Assembly (NCBI GenBank): GCA_025084515.1
Contig: JAJAGP010001337.1
Span: 124,001-188,000 of the forward strand
Direction: 5' to 3'
Origin: Ancistrus triradiatus
Lineage: Eukaryota; Chordata; Actinopteri; Siluriformes; Loricariidae
Length of the DNA stretch: 64,000 nt
Every line of letters begins with the position of its first letter. Position 1 is the first letter of the stretch. The position numbers were made by a program, and so were the translations under genes. Shown here piece by piece: positions 10,404 through 21,600 of this stretch. The notes beneath the pieces are model-generated. The model was not told the origin of the DNA. It was given only the letters and a program-made list of their open reading frames with translations, and did no database searches.

Positions 10404-10499
10404 CCCATATTAGTAAATCCATCCAGAGACTGCAGCAGCACATCTCTAGCTACATGTAGGAATGCTGCTGCAGTCTCTGGATGGATTTACTAATATGGG
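10404..10499. repeat. Perfect 37-bp inverted repeat (hairpin)
   Basis: Left arm 10404-10440 begins CCCATATTAGTAAATCC and ends CTGCAGCAGCA; right arm 10463-10499 is its exact reverse complement; loop 10441-10462 is 22 bases and contains the palindrome TACATGTA. No mismatch or bulge in 37 pairs. This is too perfect and the arms are too long for a typical aged microRNA precursor; it more resembles a recent inverted duplication by template switching. No terminal TA or target duplication is visible that would mark it as a MITE. Confidence 0.95.
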
Positions 10500-10758
10500 C
10501 ATAAGCGGGAAGAAGGAATGACATGCCTTAGTGAAGTCTGGTCTGCATCATTTAAAAGTGCCATCTTCCCCAGTGCCAACCTTTTATCTAATCAACAATC
10601 TAATAATCCATATCTACACTGTGCTCTCATTCTCCATAGCTATTGCAATCTTTGGAATGTTTGTTTGCTTATTTGGATTTATTTATTCGCGCTATCAGCA
10701 TCGATTGCCATTTTAGTGACAGACACCCAATGTTACATTGAGACTAGTCATATATATA

Positions 10759-13320
10759 CACTGCCTGGCCAAAAAAAAGCTCACACACTTTAATATTTTG
10801 TTGGACCATCTTTAGCGTTGATTATGGCACACATTTGCTGGGGCACAGTTTCCAGACGCTTCTGCAATGTCACAACATTTATTTCTGTCCAGAGTTGCAC
10901 TAATTTTTCCCCCAAGATCCTGTATTGATGATGGGAGATTTGGACCACCACGCAAAGTTTTCTCCAGCACACCCCAAAGGTCTGGACTCTGTGGAGGCCA
11001 ATCTATGTGTGAAAATGATGTCTCATGCTCCCTGAACCACTCTTTCACAATTTGAGCCCAATGAATCCTGGAGTTGTCATTTTGGGATATGCCCGTGGCA
11101 TCAACGCAGAAAAATCAGGTAGTTCCAGATGGTGTGAAAAAGTGTTTGCCCCCTTCCTGATTTCCTATTTTTTGCATGTTTGTCACACATAAGTGTTTTG
11201 GAACATCAAACCAATTTAAATATTAGTCAAAGACAACACAAGTAAACACAAGATGCAGTTTTTAAATGAAGGTGTTTATTATTAAGGGAGAAAAAAAATC
11301 CAAACCTACATGGCCCTGTGTGAAGAAGTGGTTGCCCCTAAACCTAATAACTGGTTGGGCCACCCTTAGCAGCAACAACTGCAACAAAGTGTTTGCGATA
11401 ACTTGCAGTGAGTCTTGTTGTAGAGGAATTTTGGCCACTCATCTTTGCAGAATTGTTGTAATTCAGCCACATTGGAGGGTTTTCGAGCGTGAATGGCCTT
11501 TTTAAGGTCATGCCACAGCATCCCAATACAATTCAGTTCAGGACTTTGACTAGGCCACTCCAAAGTCTTCATTTTGGCTTTCTTCAGCCATTCAGAGGTG
11601 GACTTGCTGGTGTGTTTTGGATCATTGCCCTGCTGCAGAACCCAAGTTTGTTTCAGCTTGAGGTCACGAACAGATGGCCGGACATTATCCTTCAGGATTT
11701 TTTGGTAGACAGCAGAATTCATAGTTCCATTTATCACAGCAAGTCTTCCAGGTCCTGAAGCAGCAAAACAGCCCCAGACCATCACACTACCACCACCAGA
11801 TTTTACTGCTGGTATAATGTTCTTTTTCTGAAATGCTGTGTTACTTTTACACCAGATGTAATGGGACAGAGGAAGAGTTTTGTCTCATCAAAAAAACTTT
11901 TGTCTCGTCAGTCCACAGAATGTTTTCCCCAAAGTCTTGGGGATCATCAAGATGTGTTCTGGAAAATTGAGATGAGCTTTAATGTTCTTTTTGCTCAGCA
12001 GTGGTTTTCGTCTTGGAACTCTGCCACGCAGGCCATTTTTGCCCAGTCTCTTTCTTATGGTGGAGGCATGAACACCGACCTTAACTGAGGCAAATGAGGC
12101 CTGCAGTTCTTTGGATGTTGTTGTGGGGTCTTTTGTGACCTCTTGGAAATGTCGTTGCTGCGCTCTTGGGGTACTTTTGGTCGGCCGCCCACTCCTGGGA
12201 AGGTTCACCACTGTTCCATGTCTTTGCCATTTGCCGTTAATGGCTCTCACTGTGGTTCGCTGGAGTCCCAAACTTTAGAAATGGCATTATAACCCTTTCC
12301 AGACTGATAGATTTCAATTACGTTCTTTCTCAACTGTTCCTGAATTTCTGTGGATCTCGGCATGATGTGTAACTTTTAAGGATCTTTTGGTGTACTTCAC
12401 TTTGTCAGGCAGGTCCTATTTAAGTGATGTCCTGATTGAGGACAGGTGTGGCAATAATCAGGCCTGGGTGTGGCTAGAGACAGTGATCTCAGGTGTGATA
12501 AACCATAGTTAAGTTATGTTTTAACAAGGGGGGAAATCACTTTTTCACACAGGGAAATGTAGGTTTGGATTTATTTCTCCCTTAACAATAAACACCTTCA
12601 TTTAAAAACTGCATTTGGTGTTTACTTGTGTTGCCTTTAAAAACTAATATTTAAATTGGTTTGATGTTCCGAAACACTTATGTGAAAAACATGCAAAAAA
12701 AGAAATAGGAAATCAGGTAGGGGGAAACACTTTTTCACACTACTGTAGCTGACCTCATTATTCAGCCACCTCTCTTCTTACCCTGATGTGCCCAACACTC
12801 TTGAACAGGGTAAATCTGGACTCATCAGAACACATGATCTTCTTCCATTGCTCCAGAGTCCAATCTTTATGCTCCCTCGCAAATTGAAGCCGTTTTTGCT
12901 GGTTAGCCTCACTGAGATGTGGTTTTCTTAAGGCTACACAGCTGTTAAATCCCAATCCCTCGAGTTCCCTTTGAATTGTGCGTGTGGAAATGCTCTTACT
13001 TTCACTATTAAACATATCCCTGAGTTCTACTGTTGTTTTTCTACGATTTGATTTCACCAAACATTTATGTGATTCCTTCCTCGAAGATGACCTTTCCCTA
13101 CTGTCCTTCCACTTTTTAATAATGCATTGGAAAGTTCTTAATCTGATTTTAGTAGTTTTAGCAATCTCTTTAGATGTTTTCTCTGTTTGATGCATACCAA
13201 TAATTTGACCCTTCTGAAACAGATTAACATCTTTTTCACGATCACAGGATGTGTCTTTCGACATGGTTGTTTAACAAATGAGAAGCTTCTCACTGCATCA
13301 GTCACTGCATCCATATATGT
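10759..13320 (-). mobile_element. Tc1-like transposon (outer), interrupted and internally deleted
   Basis: The left terminal repeat starts CACTGCCTGGCCAAAAAAAA at 10759 after TA. The C-terminal transposase half lies at 10812-11100 (KEWFREHETSFSHIDWPPQSPDL, NDNSRIHWAQIVKEW in the neighbouring frame) and the N-terminal half at 12758-13264, starting MSKDTSCDREKDVNLF and reaching KIMCSDESRFTLF, the first catalytic Asp block. The two halves are separated by a second Tc1 at 11122-12745. Some 50-60 residues expected between the halves, including the GGG-W-CFS block, are missing, so the element was also deleted internally. The right terminal repeat is not clear; the end is approximate. Confidence 0.85.
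11122..12745 (-). mobile_element. Tc1-like transposon (inner), near full length
   Basis: Inserted inside the outer Tc1. The left end carries GGTGTGAAAAAGTGTTTGCC (11131-11150); the right end carries the matching inverted repeat, ending CACTTTTTCACACTACTG at 12745. TA dinucleotides flank it (11120-11121 and 12746-12747), the expected target duplication. Minus-strand transposase pieces: 11888-12271 (helix-turn-helix region, GRPTKSTPRAQQR, STIRKRLGKNGLRGR) and 11366-11785 (MMVWGCFAASGPGRL, NDPKHTSKSTSEWL, WPSQSPELN), containing the second Asp and the final acidic catalytic block. Frame breaks between the two pieces make it inactive. A diverged sister copy is at 52752-53996. Confidence 0.92.
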
Positions 13321-13430
13321 ATACACATACACACAGTCAGGTCGGGCCAATTTAGCATAATCAGTTAACTTAATGCATGTCTTTGGACTGTGGAAGGAAA
13401 CCGGAGTACCCAGAGTAAAGACCTTGCTGT
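13300..13430 (-). repeat. Retrotransposon-tail fragment
   Basis: Contains CATGTCTTTGGACTGTGGAAGGAAACCGGAGTACCC (13376-13411), the reverse complement of the GTTTCCTCC...CAGTCCAAAGACATG motif common to teleost non-LTR retrotransposon tails. Confidence 0.6.
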
Positions 13431-13578
13431 GAGGTAACAATTTTGAAACATTAATTATTAAGTCATGGATGATCCAAAAGCCAAAATAATGTTAAATTAC
13501 TTGAATACATGGAAAACAAGACAGTGTGGTGAATTCAGTGTTAAAAGACACCTGAATCAGCTGGGCAGTTAATGATCA

Positions 13579-13773
13579 GGGGCCGTATTCATAAATAGTC
13601 TAAGAATCTTAGAGAGCTCCTAAATTAGCTGAAAAACTTCTAGCTATGAGTATTAGCTTAAGAGTGATTCAGAAGTGAACTCTGAGCAAGGAGAAGACAA
13701 AAACTGTGGGGTTGACCCGGTTGCTAGTCATTCTTTTGAAGACTGTGATTGGTTGTTACCCCCGTCACTCATC

Positions 13774-13807
<34 letters not shown>

Positions 13808-14728
13808 AATGCACTCTTAATTAGAGAAATACTGTATAGCCTATTATAAGCCTTTGAAATAACAGGCATAAGCTATTTCTGTGTATTTTACACTAATCAC
13901 ACGCATGCATTTTATTTTATTAACAATGTATTTACCATGCTGGTCATTTTTGTAGCTTCCAATCTGTTGGATAGCCTGTGAGCTGGAGAAAATGCCGCTC
14001 TTTTCAGGTATGATTGCTGCCCTGCCTAATCTATTCAACCGATGGGGTTGGTTCGTATGTAACATTGAATTAGGGTGTTAGACCTTTGTTGCACTCTAAT
14101 AAGATCAACCACAAACATTATTCCTGCACAATCTAATCAGTAGCATTGATTAACTCACTGTTATTCAGGCTTTGGAGAACATTTCTTCTGCCTCATTGTC
14201 TTTCCACTGTTTTCTCTTCTGCTTAATTAACAGAACTCCTAAGCCTCCTAAAAAGTCACCTTCTTCTTCTTTTTTTGGCGGTTGGCAACTAGCTTTTGGT
14301 GTGCTACCGCCACCACCTGGATTAGAATATGGTACAAGATGTTTTAACAGATGATATTTACCCCTACATATTTAGATTCTATTAATTAATCTTAAAACAG
14401 ATTTCACCTAACCCTCTTTGCAATGCATGGATTGATGAACATTTCGGACACCCATCAACAGTTTCATCATCAAAACAATTTACTATTTAGTCCTGTATGC
14501 ATGCCCAAATTGCATTCTTCATATTACACTCTCTCCATGCTTACTTTGGTTTAACTTCCTACCTGCCTAGAAGTCCTTCTCCATACTCTTAACCGTTTTT
14601 CACTTTAGGAGCTTTTTTAGGGGTTAAGATGCTTTATGAATAACTTATTTTTACTAGCATCTACTCCTAACTTTAAGCGAGAATTGCCCACAATTCTTGG
14701 CACTAAGAATCTCTATGAATATGGCCCC
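13579..14728. mobile_element. PIF/Harbinger-like non-autonomous DNA transposon
   Basis: Inverted ends: GGGGCCGTATTCATAAATAG at 13579 and, at 14704-14728, TAAGAATCTCTATGAATATGGCCCC. Subterminal words CTAAGAATCTTAG and TTAGGAGC recur on both sides. Flanking trinucleotides TCA and TCG are nearly identical, close to a 3-bp target duplication. The length is 1150 bases with no transposase, so it depends on another element. It contains a (CT)n(CA)n microsatellite at 13774-13806. The superfamily call rests on the terminal sequence and the imperfect 3-bp duplication. Confidence 0.65.
13774..13806. repeat. (CT)n(CA)n microsatellite
   Basis: A compound dinucleotide run of about ten CT units followed by about seven CA units. 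Confidence 0.95.
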
Positions 14729-15640
14729 TCGTTTAGAAGGAGTGTTGGATGAAAACTCCAGGAGCACTTATCTAATTTAACGTTTAACATCACAGAGTAT
14801 TACTTAAACGCTTTGGTTAATACTTCCATCTATATCCACAAGTGAAAAGCAAAACTGCAAAAGGAATTCACTGTACAAGGCACGGAGTGTGATTTGGCAT
14901 TTAGCTGTAATGGAAACAATGTATCAAACTTTACACACTTCCAAAAGTCATGCAATACTGGAGTGGTGTACATTCTTTTGGTCATATTGTATTACACCTT
15001 TACATTTTACTCTGATTAAAAAAAAATCTGCAATTCTTTTTTTTAATGGTGAAACAGACAAAGGAAGAGAATGGTTAGGTTGAACGCAGCATCATTTCAA
15101 CTGCCAGGGACCATTCAGAACGTCCAAATGGAATAGCTTTGTGCTTATGTACGTGTCCTCTTAAGCTTTGAGTCTTCTCTCTAAGCAGGCAGATGCAATA
15201 TTTTACTGGGCTTGGCAAGTTGCATAGCATCTTCATAAGTCATTCATGGCTGAAGATTTGTGATCACTTGCAGCAGTGTCTTTCAGGGCTATTTTTTTCA
15301 TGAATTAAATCTACAAGGCACCATAAATATATAGACATATACAATTCTATACTTTTCACTGTAACTTTAAAGTACAGCTTTATCCCTCTGTTATGCAAAT
15401 AGGAGCTCTGTTACAATTACAAATATTCATTATTTTGAGGCAGTAACAGGGACAGCTGGTGAAAAAAAATGTAAATAATTAAAATACATTAAGAATCTTG
15501 TTTAAATTACACCTCATTTTCAGCTTTAGTTGATGGCTTTTAACAGTTCTTGTGGAATACCATTTAAAATAGAAGGAAAAAAGTGACATACAAAAAACAA
15601 CAAAAACAAAGTGAAATAAAAAAAGCAGCATGTGGGCGGT
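14729..15640 (-). other. Probable cnn1 3' UTR and flank
   Basis: Sequence immediately downstream of the cnn1 stop on the minus strand. It lacks recognisable repeats, which fits a transcribed 3' UTR of several hundred bases. I could not settle on one polyadenylation hexamer. Confidence 0.4.
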
Positions 15641-18600
15641 TTAGTCAGAGTACTGGTATCCGTCAATCGGCATGTCCTGGCCATTATCCATGTAGTCGTC
15701 TGGGTAGTGCAATATTTTCTGTCGTAGACCGACGTGGCAGCCCGTACACAGTCAATGCCAGACTGTGATGCCACCTTGTTTGGTACCTGCCAATCTGCAG
15801 TGAGACGACAGATGTGTCCGGCAGACCTCCATATCCAGCTTCTTATCAAAGATCTGGCGCTTTGTGCCCGGTGCTGTCATACCAGACTGAGGACAAAATT
15901 AAGAGATGTCAATGCCTCGTTTGAAGTCGGTCTCATACGATAAGAAGGACATTACTGCGAAGCAGTGTCCATATGGGACGGAGTCGTGATTAGCAGCGCT
16001 GGGCGGCCCCTATCCGCGTACCGCGGCGACGGCCACGTCAGTTGGCCCGCCCGCACCATGGCGGGTCCATTGGAATTTAAAACCTCTTGATACCTCATTA
16101 CCCGCCTTCGAGGCTCTGATTTTTTTTATTTAGAAAAACTGAGCACTATCTTTTGAACAGGAGGTATTTTTATTTTTGTGAAATGCTCAAGATTGTCTAC
16201 AAATGAGGACTGAGTTAAGCGAATGAATAGGAGGTGTATAGCAAACCCAAACCGTTCATGTCCTCATGTGGGGACGCGCCCGCTGTGTGTAGCCAGGGGA
16301 AACAGCACCGCAAGAAGAAGGGCGTGTCGTCATGCCAGGTTCCCCCGGTGTCAGGGGAGGCGAGCGGAGCGCGAGTGCGTGCGCTTTCAGGGACCTGTGA
16401 TTGTACGGGGGACATAGCCGGCCAGGTGGTGTACGGATTGAGCATGGTGTCTATAGCCATGCGCATTTTTCAAATGGTTCAGAATAATCATATAATTCCA
16501 AAAATGTAACCACCTTTCGTTATAGGCAGCAGTTCTCATTTTGAAAAGAAATGTGCTGCTTATTTTTTATTTTTGATACTTTCAAAGAAAAATTCCAGAT
16601 CACTAGAACCTACAGCTGTATCTTACCACGGTCCTTAGTTGCACTGAGAACACGTAACACATGGCCGAGGAAGTATGGCATTACTTCATTACTTCACTAA
16701 GTAGTGATAACAGTTCATGTTTAACACTAAATGGCCTAATGGAATAGTTGGCGCTGTTGCTTGGAGATGACTAACCACACGGACCACAAATTTTTTTAGC
16801 AACAGCGTGGCAGCTAAAATGGAATGTGGGAGAAACTGGATTACAAGAGTAAAATCAAAGTCGAACAGCTCACTGACGGGACAGCGAACAGAATGAAGGT
16901 AAGAGAGAGGGAGCTTGCAGCGGGCAAGGCGTGCTAAACCGCCCTAATGGGTCTTATTGACCATGGTGGTGACAAACGCTGCTAGGCTTGGGATGTGTGG
17001 GCGACCGCAGCAGAATAAGAAGCCGCCCGGCGCGGAGAGAGCGGCTTTCGAGCCCAGAGAACCATGCCTGTAACCACAAAGAGAAGTACAAGACACAGGC
17101 GCGGAGAGGGGAGTGCGCGGCAACGATTGGGGAGGGCAGGACAACACGACTTGAATGTATTCATGGAGTCGGGGATCAAGCGCTGAAGGCCTTAAAAAGG
17201 ATACTGGACCCGCAGGCCGGGAGCAAGAGGGGTACCGCTGGCTAGCGAAGGGGAATTATGTTGAGAGATAAATCAATCACCGATGAATCCACAAATAGAC
17301 GCTGCAGGAACGTAAGGCTGATTGGAATCGGACAATCGCGCGCGCCTGCAGCCGCCGCGAAGCGAGATACAGCCACAAGGTACTGCTGAATGACCTGCAG
17401 AGAGCTTCAATCCACAGTAAACAAAGGCTAACCATCATTAACCCACCAAGTCACGAGGGACCTCAGATCCGGCAGTGCTATGCGTGTCCCCCTTCCTTAA
17501 CCCAGTACATGGTCAGGGCCCCGTCTGAGGTTTTGCCAGAGAGCATATGGATGATCCAGAAGAGGATCTGGGAGAATATCATGTGGTCAGATGAAACCAA
17601 AAGGGGTGAGGAGGGAATGATCCAGAAAAGGAGAGGGATCGGTAGCGGCAGAAAGTGATCGAGTGTAGATCGCGTCAGAAATGAAACCCGCATAGAGTAA
17701 GAGAACGGGATTTGGATAGAAACAGAAATTAATGGCGGCCGGCTAAAGGCGTTAAGTGTGAGTAGTGCATCACACCAGCAAGAACACCCATACCTACTGT
17801 GAAGCACACGGGGGTCGAAACACACTTTGGGGCTATTTTTCTGCACGAAGGGAACAGGACAGACTGATGACCGTGTTAAGGGAAAGAATGAAACGGGGCC
17901 ATGTAATTGTGAGATATTAAGCCAAAACCTCCTTCCATCAGTGAGGAGCATTGAAGATGGAACGTGGCTGTGTCTTCCAGCAAACACAATGCTTGGGGAA
18001 ACACGCCAAGGAGAAGGGTCTGTAAAAAAGCATTTCACGGTCCTGGAAGTGGCCCTAGCCAGTCTCCAGACCTCAACCCCATAGGAAAATGTTGTTCTGG
18101 GAGTTGAAAGTTGAAAGTCCCGTGTTGCCCCAAAAACATCCACTGCTCTCTAGAGGAGATCTGCATGGAGGAATGGGCCCAAAATACCAGCTTACAGTGT
18201 GTTGCAAAACCTAGTGTAGACTTACAGGAAACGTTTGACCTCTGTCATTGCCAACAACAATGTTAGGGTTACAAAGTATTGAGGCTGAACTTTTGTTAAT
18301 TGACCAAAATACTTATTTTCCCACTTAAACTTACAATTAAATTATTTTAAAATCCTACAATGTGAATTTCCTGGATTGTTTTTTCCTCATTTTGTCTCTC
18401 ATAGTTGAAACTTGTACCTATGATGAAAATTACAGCGACCTCCCTCACCTTTCTTAGTAGGAGAACTTGCACAATCAGTGGCTGACTAAATATCTTTTTT
18501 TGCTCCGCTTGTACCTATCCACTGAATCACAGTGCTGTAATAGCTGTGCTGTGGAGCACCAGAGCCACATGAAGCACCACATAGTTTGAGCAAACTGCTC

Positions 18601-21600
18601 AACACTGCTTGATAAACCATGATAAATAGCGATCAACTATCAAACTACCAACAAACTATTACTCACGATTTGTGACTCACACTGCCAAGATTACAAGTAA
18701 TATGACCTGAGTTAGGCGTTAGTCTGGAAGGAAACGCAAGTAACTTTTAAACATACAGTTCATTCCACAGTAACAGCTAATTCAGGTTATACAAGCTGTA
18801 CAGCATTATACAGTCAGTCCTCCATATCCACCGTTCCGGTATTTGCATATTCAACCTATCACAAATCAAAAATATATAAGAAAAATTCCAGAAATTTCTA
18901 AAATGCAAACCATGAATTTACTGCATGCTTTGCAAATGCTTCATCCATGCGAGTTAAGTCATATTTAGGCATACCATGCTGTACTGCAATTTCTCTTGAA
19001 CTTGTAGCCAGCACTTTCAGGTTCATATATAAAGAATCTTTTCCTAGTCATTACTCCCTAAACAATGCAGTATAACGACAATTTACTTAACATTTACATT
19101 CTACTAGGTACATTTACATTTAGTCATTTAGCAGATGCCCTTATCCAGAGTGATTTACAACTGATTTCCTCTTACAATCCAAGCAATTGTGGGGTAAGAG
19201 CCTTGCTCGAGGACCCAACAGTGGCAGCTTGGCAAAAATGGGATTTGAACTCTGGACATTTTGGTCCATAGTCCAGTACCTTACCTGCTAGGCTACCACT
19301 ATCCCATTATAGGTATTATAGCTAAAGAAGATTTCAAGTATGTGGGAGAATGTCTGAGGTTATATGCAAATACCACACCATTTTAGGAACTTTAAGGAAA
19401 TTGTTCATCCACAGATTTTGGCATCAGCGGGTAGTCCTGGTTACGGAGGGACGACCGTATAGCACCTTAAACACAACATGCAATAAAGCTACACTCTGTA
19501 AGCACCTGATTGGCTCCTTTGTTAGTTCCCATCTGCAGGCTGATTGTTGATTGGTCCATAGGATTCTCCATGCCAACCTTGGGGTCATAAAGGTGGCGCC
19601 GTGTGCCATAAGAAGTCATCCCCTTCTGACTAGCAAATTTGTTGGTGCCCATCTGCAAGCGTTTAAGTGAGAAAACAAAAACTTTATCAGTCCTTAAGTG
19701 ACAGTCAACTCAGGAAGTACTGGATAAAAAAGTTAAGATAAGATTTAGTCTAACACAAAGAGTGGTTCAAAATTCACGTGTATCACACTGATTGGCACCC
19801 TGTTTTAAGCACTTTGTGGATCCTCTCTATGCCAACATCACATAACATCTTTCCCTATAAAGCATAACATTAAATAATACAAAGCAAGCAACCCCATCTA
19901 TCTCCCCAATATGGAATTTTTACAAATCCTCAAAATGTCCCCTCTTGTGGAGTCTCTCTTGATTTTACCCTATAGGTTTTCAAGGGTGTTTTAAACAGGG
20001 GACTGGAGTAACCATGCAAAAGCTTTATTTTAGGGGCATTTTGTGTGAATTTGGACAATGTTTTTCATGCTTGAGGGTCTGTACTTACAGATAGGTTGTT
20101 GGCATGGAATATGCAAATTTCCAACCACAGTCATTGTTTTTGCTTTGTTACCAAGGGCCTTGTTTGAGTGGTCAATATGTAGGCATTAAAAATCAGATAT
20201 AGATTCATATACAGTAACATTAAACATTACACTCATTTTTACTAAGCGAAAGTCAGAATTTTTAAATATAGGATCATCAAAACCTTGTAAATCTTAACTT
20301 TTAAGGGTTTAAAACTTTTGTTCACAAAAGCAAAGACATAAAATTACAGACTAACCTGCAGACCAATGACATTGCGTCCCTCCTTCAGTTTCTCAGGGGC
20401 GAATCTGCGCTGCTGTTTCTCGGCATATTTCACTCCAATATCATACTTACTGTGGAAGCCTTTAGATTTTGCCTGCATGTGGTGAAATGGAAATATATGG
20501 TTAGCATGCATTAAGACATGGAGTAACTGGTGAAAGAATCATGTTAATATATGGACATACTACGAAAAAGACACATTAGTTTAGGACCTGTTGAAGACCA
20601 GACTAACTTACATCATTCTTTTATTCATTTATTTGTTTTCATACTGGTTGAATATGCAGGTATGTGCCATTAGACAACCATCTGATCAACAGCCATTCGC
20701 TTTAATGATCGAGGTCTGAACAATTATAATTTGTCTTTTAACCTCGGACTTTGCAGCCATAACCAGCCAATCAATGCAGCGGATCCATGAGCAGAGGCGG
20801 GAGTTTAAGAGTAGGAGTCCATCATTTGTGTGTATGTTTTAGAAGGCACGTGATATCTCTGCAATTACACTGGGACATTGACACGATCCAAACTCTGACA
20901 TTTTTGCATTGCGATGCATCATTACACCCCTACTTACATATCCTAAGGTGTTGATGTGAAATTTTTAGTCTTAAGTTATATCATTATAGTAAATTCCTAG
21001 TTATTAGTATTAAAAGTAAAAAGAAACGTCTTCACAGTGTACTAACCCCAAAAAGAAATGAACCTGTCTAGTTGTCCTAGCTTGTGACAGTCAAAAACTG
21101 TCATTTACATGAGTTGTGTTACATCTGGATTTGTCATTATTTCTCCTACCTTGTATAAATATTAGCAGGAGATCTTGAGTACAGAATGTTGCTGGATCGC
21201 ATGCACAAAAGCACTTCACAGATAAAGCTATTCTTAGGCCCCAAAAACTGCCAAAAATGCCTTTTAGCTCAGCGAGCTCCAAAAATTCTTGATTTGTTTA
21301 GGTCACGTGCATGCTGCTGGAATGTGTTACACTTGATTGCACCAGATTACTGATATTCCTTCTTTTGATGGAGTGGGGAGTGAAGTATAATACATCTGGT
21401 CACCCAAACATTATGTATGTATGGTTCAATATATGTTCAGATTAGAGTGTGACAAGAAAGGAGGATGCAGTTTACATAAAATGAGTTTACATATATTTGG
21501 TTAAAACTGAATGTCACATACCATGCCTGCCAGGGCTATCAGAGTGCTCTGGACCTGAGTGTGGTTGACGTTCTCAAACAGGTCGTTGGCCTCAAAGATG

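Noticed and set aside
10404..10499. Hairpin as a conventional microRNA gene
   Set aside because: A perfect 37-bp stem without any mismatch is atypical for an aged precursor, and I recognise no known mature sequence. Kept only as an open possibility.
15950..16110. CpG-rich patch as an alternative cnn1 promoter
   Set aside because: It lies in the last intron next to the final exon, with no CCAAT/TATA arrangement or downstream first exon. Sequence quality is a simpler explanation.
17478..18143. 221-codon open frame on the minus strand, longest in the window
   Set aside because: It runs antisense through a recognisable plus-strand Tc1 copy and has no domain or signal of its own.
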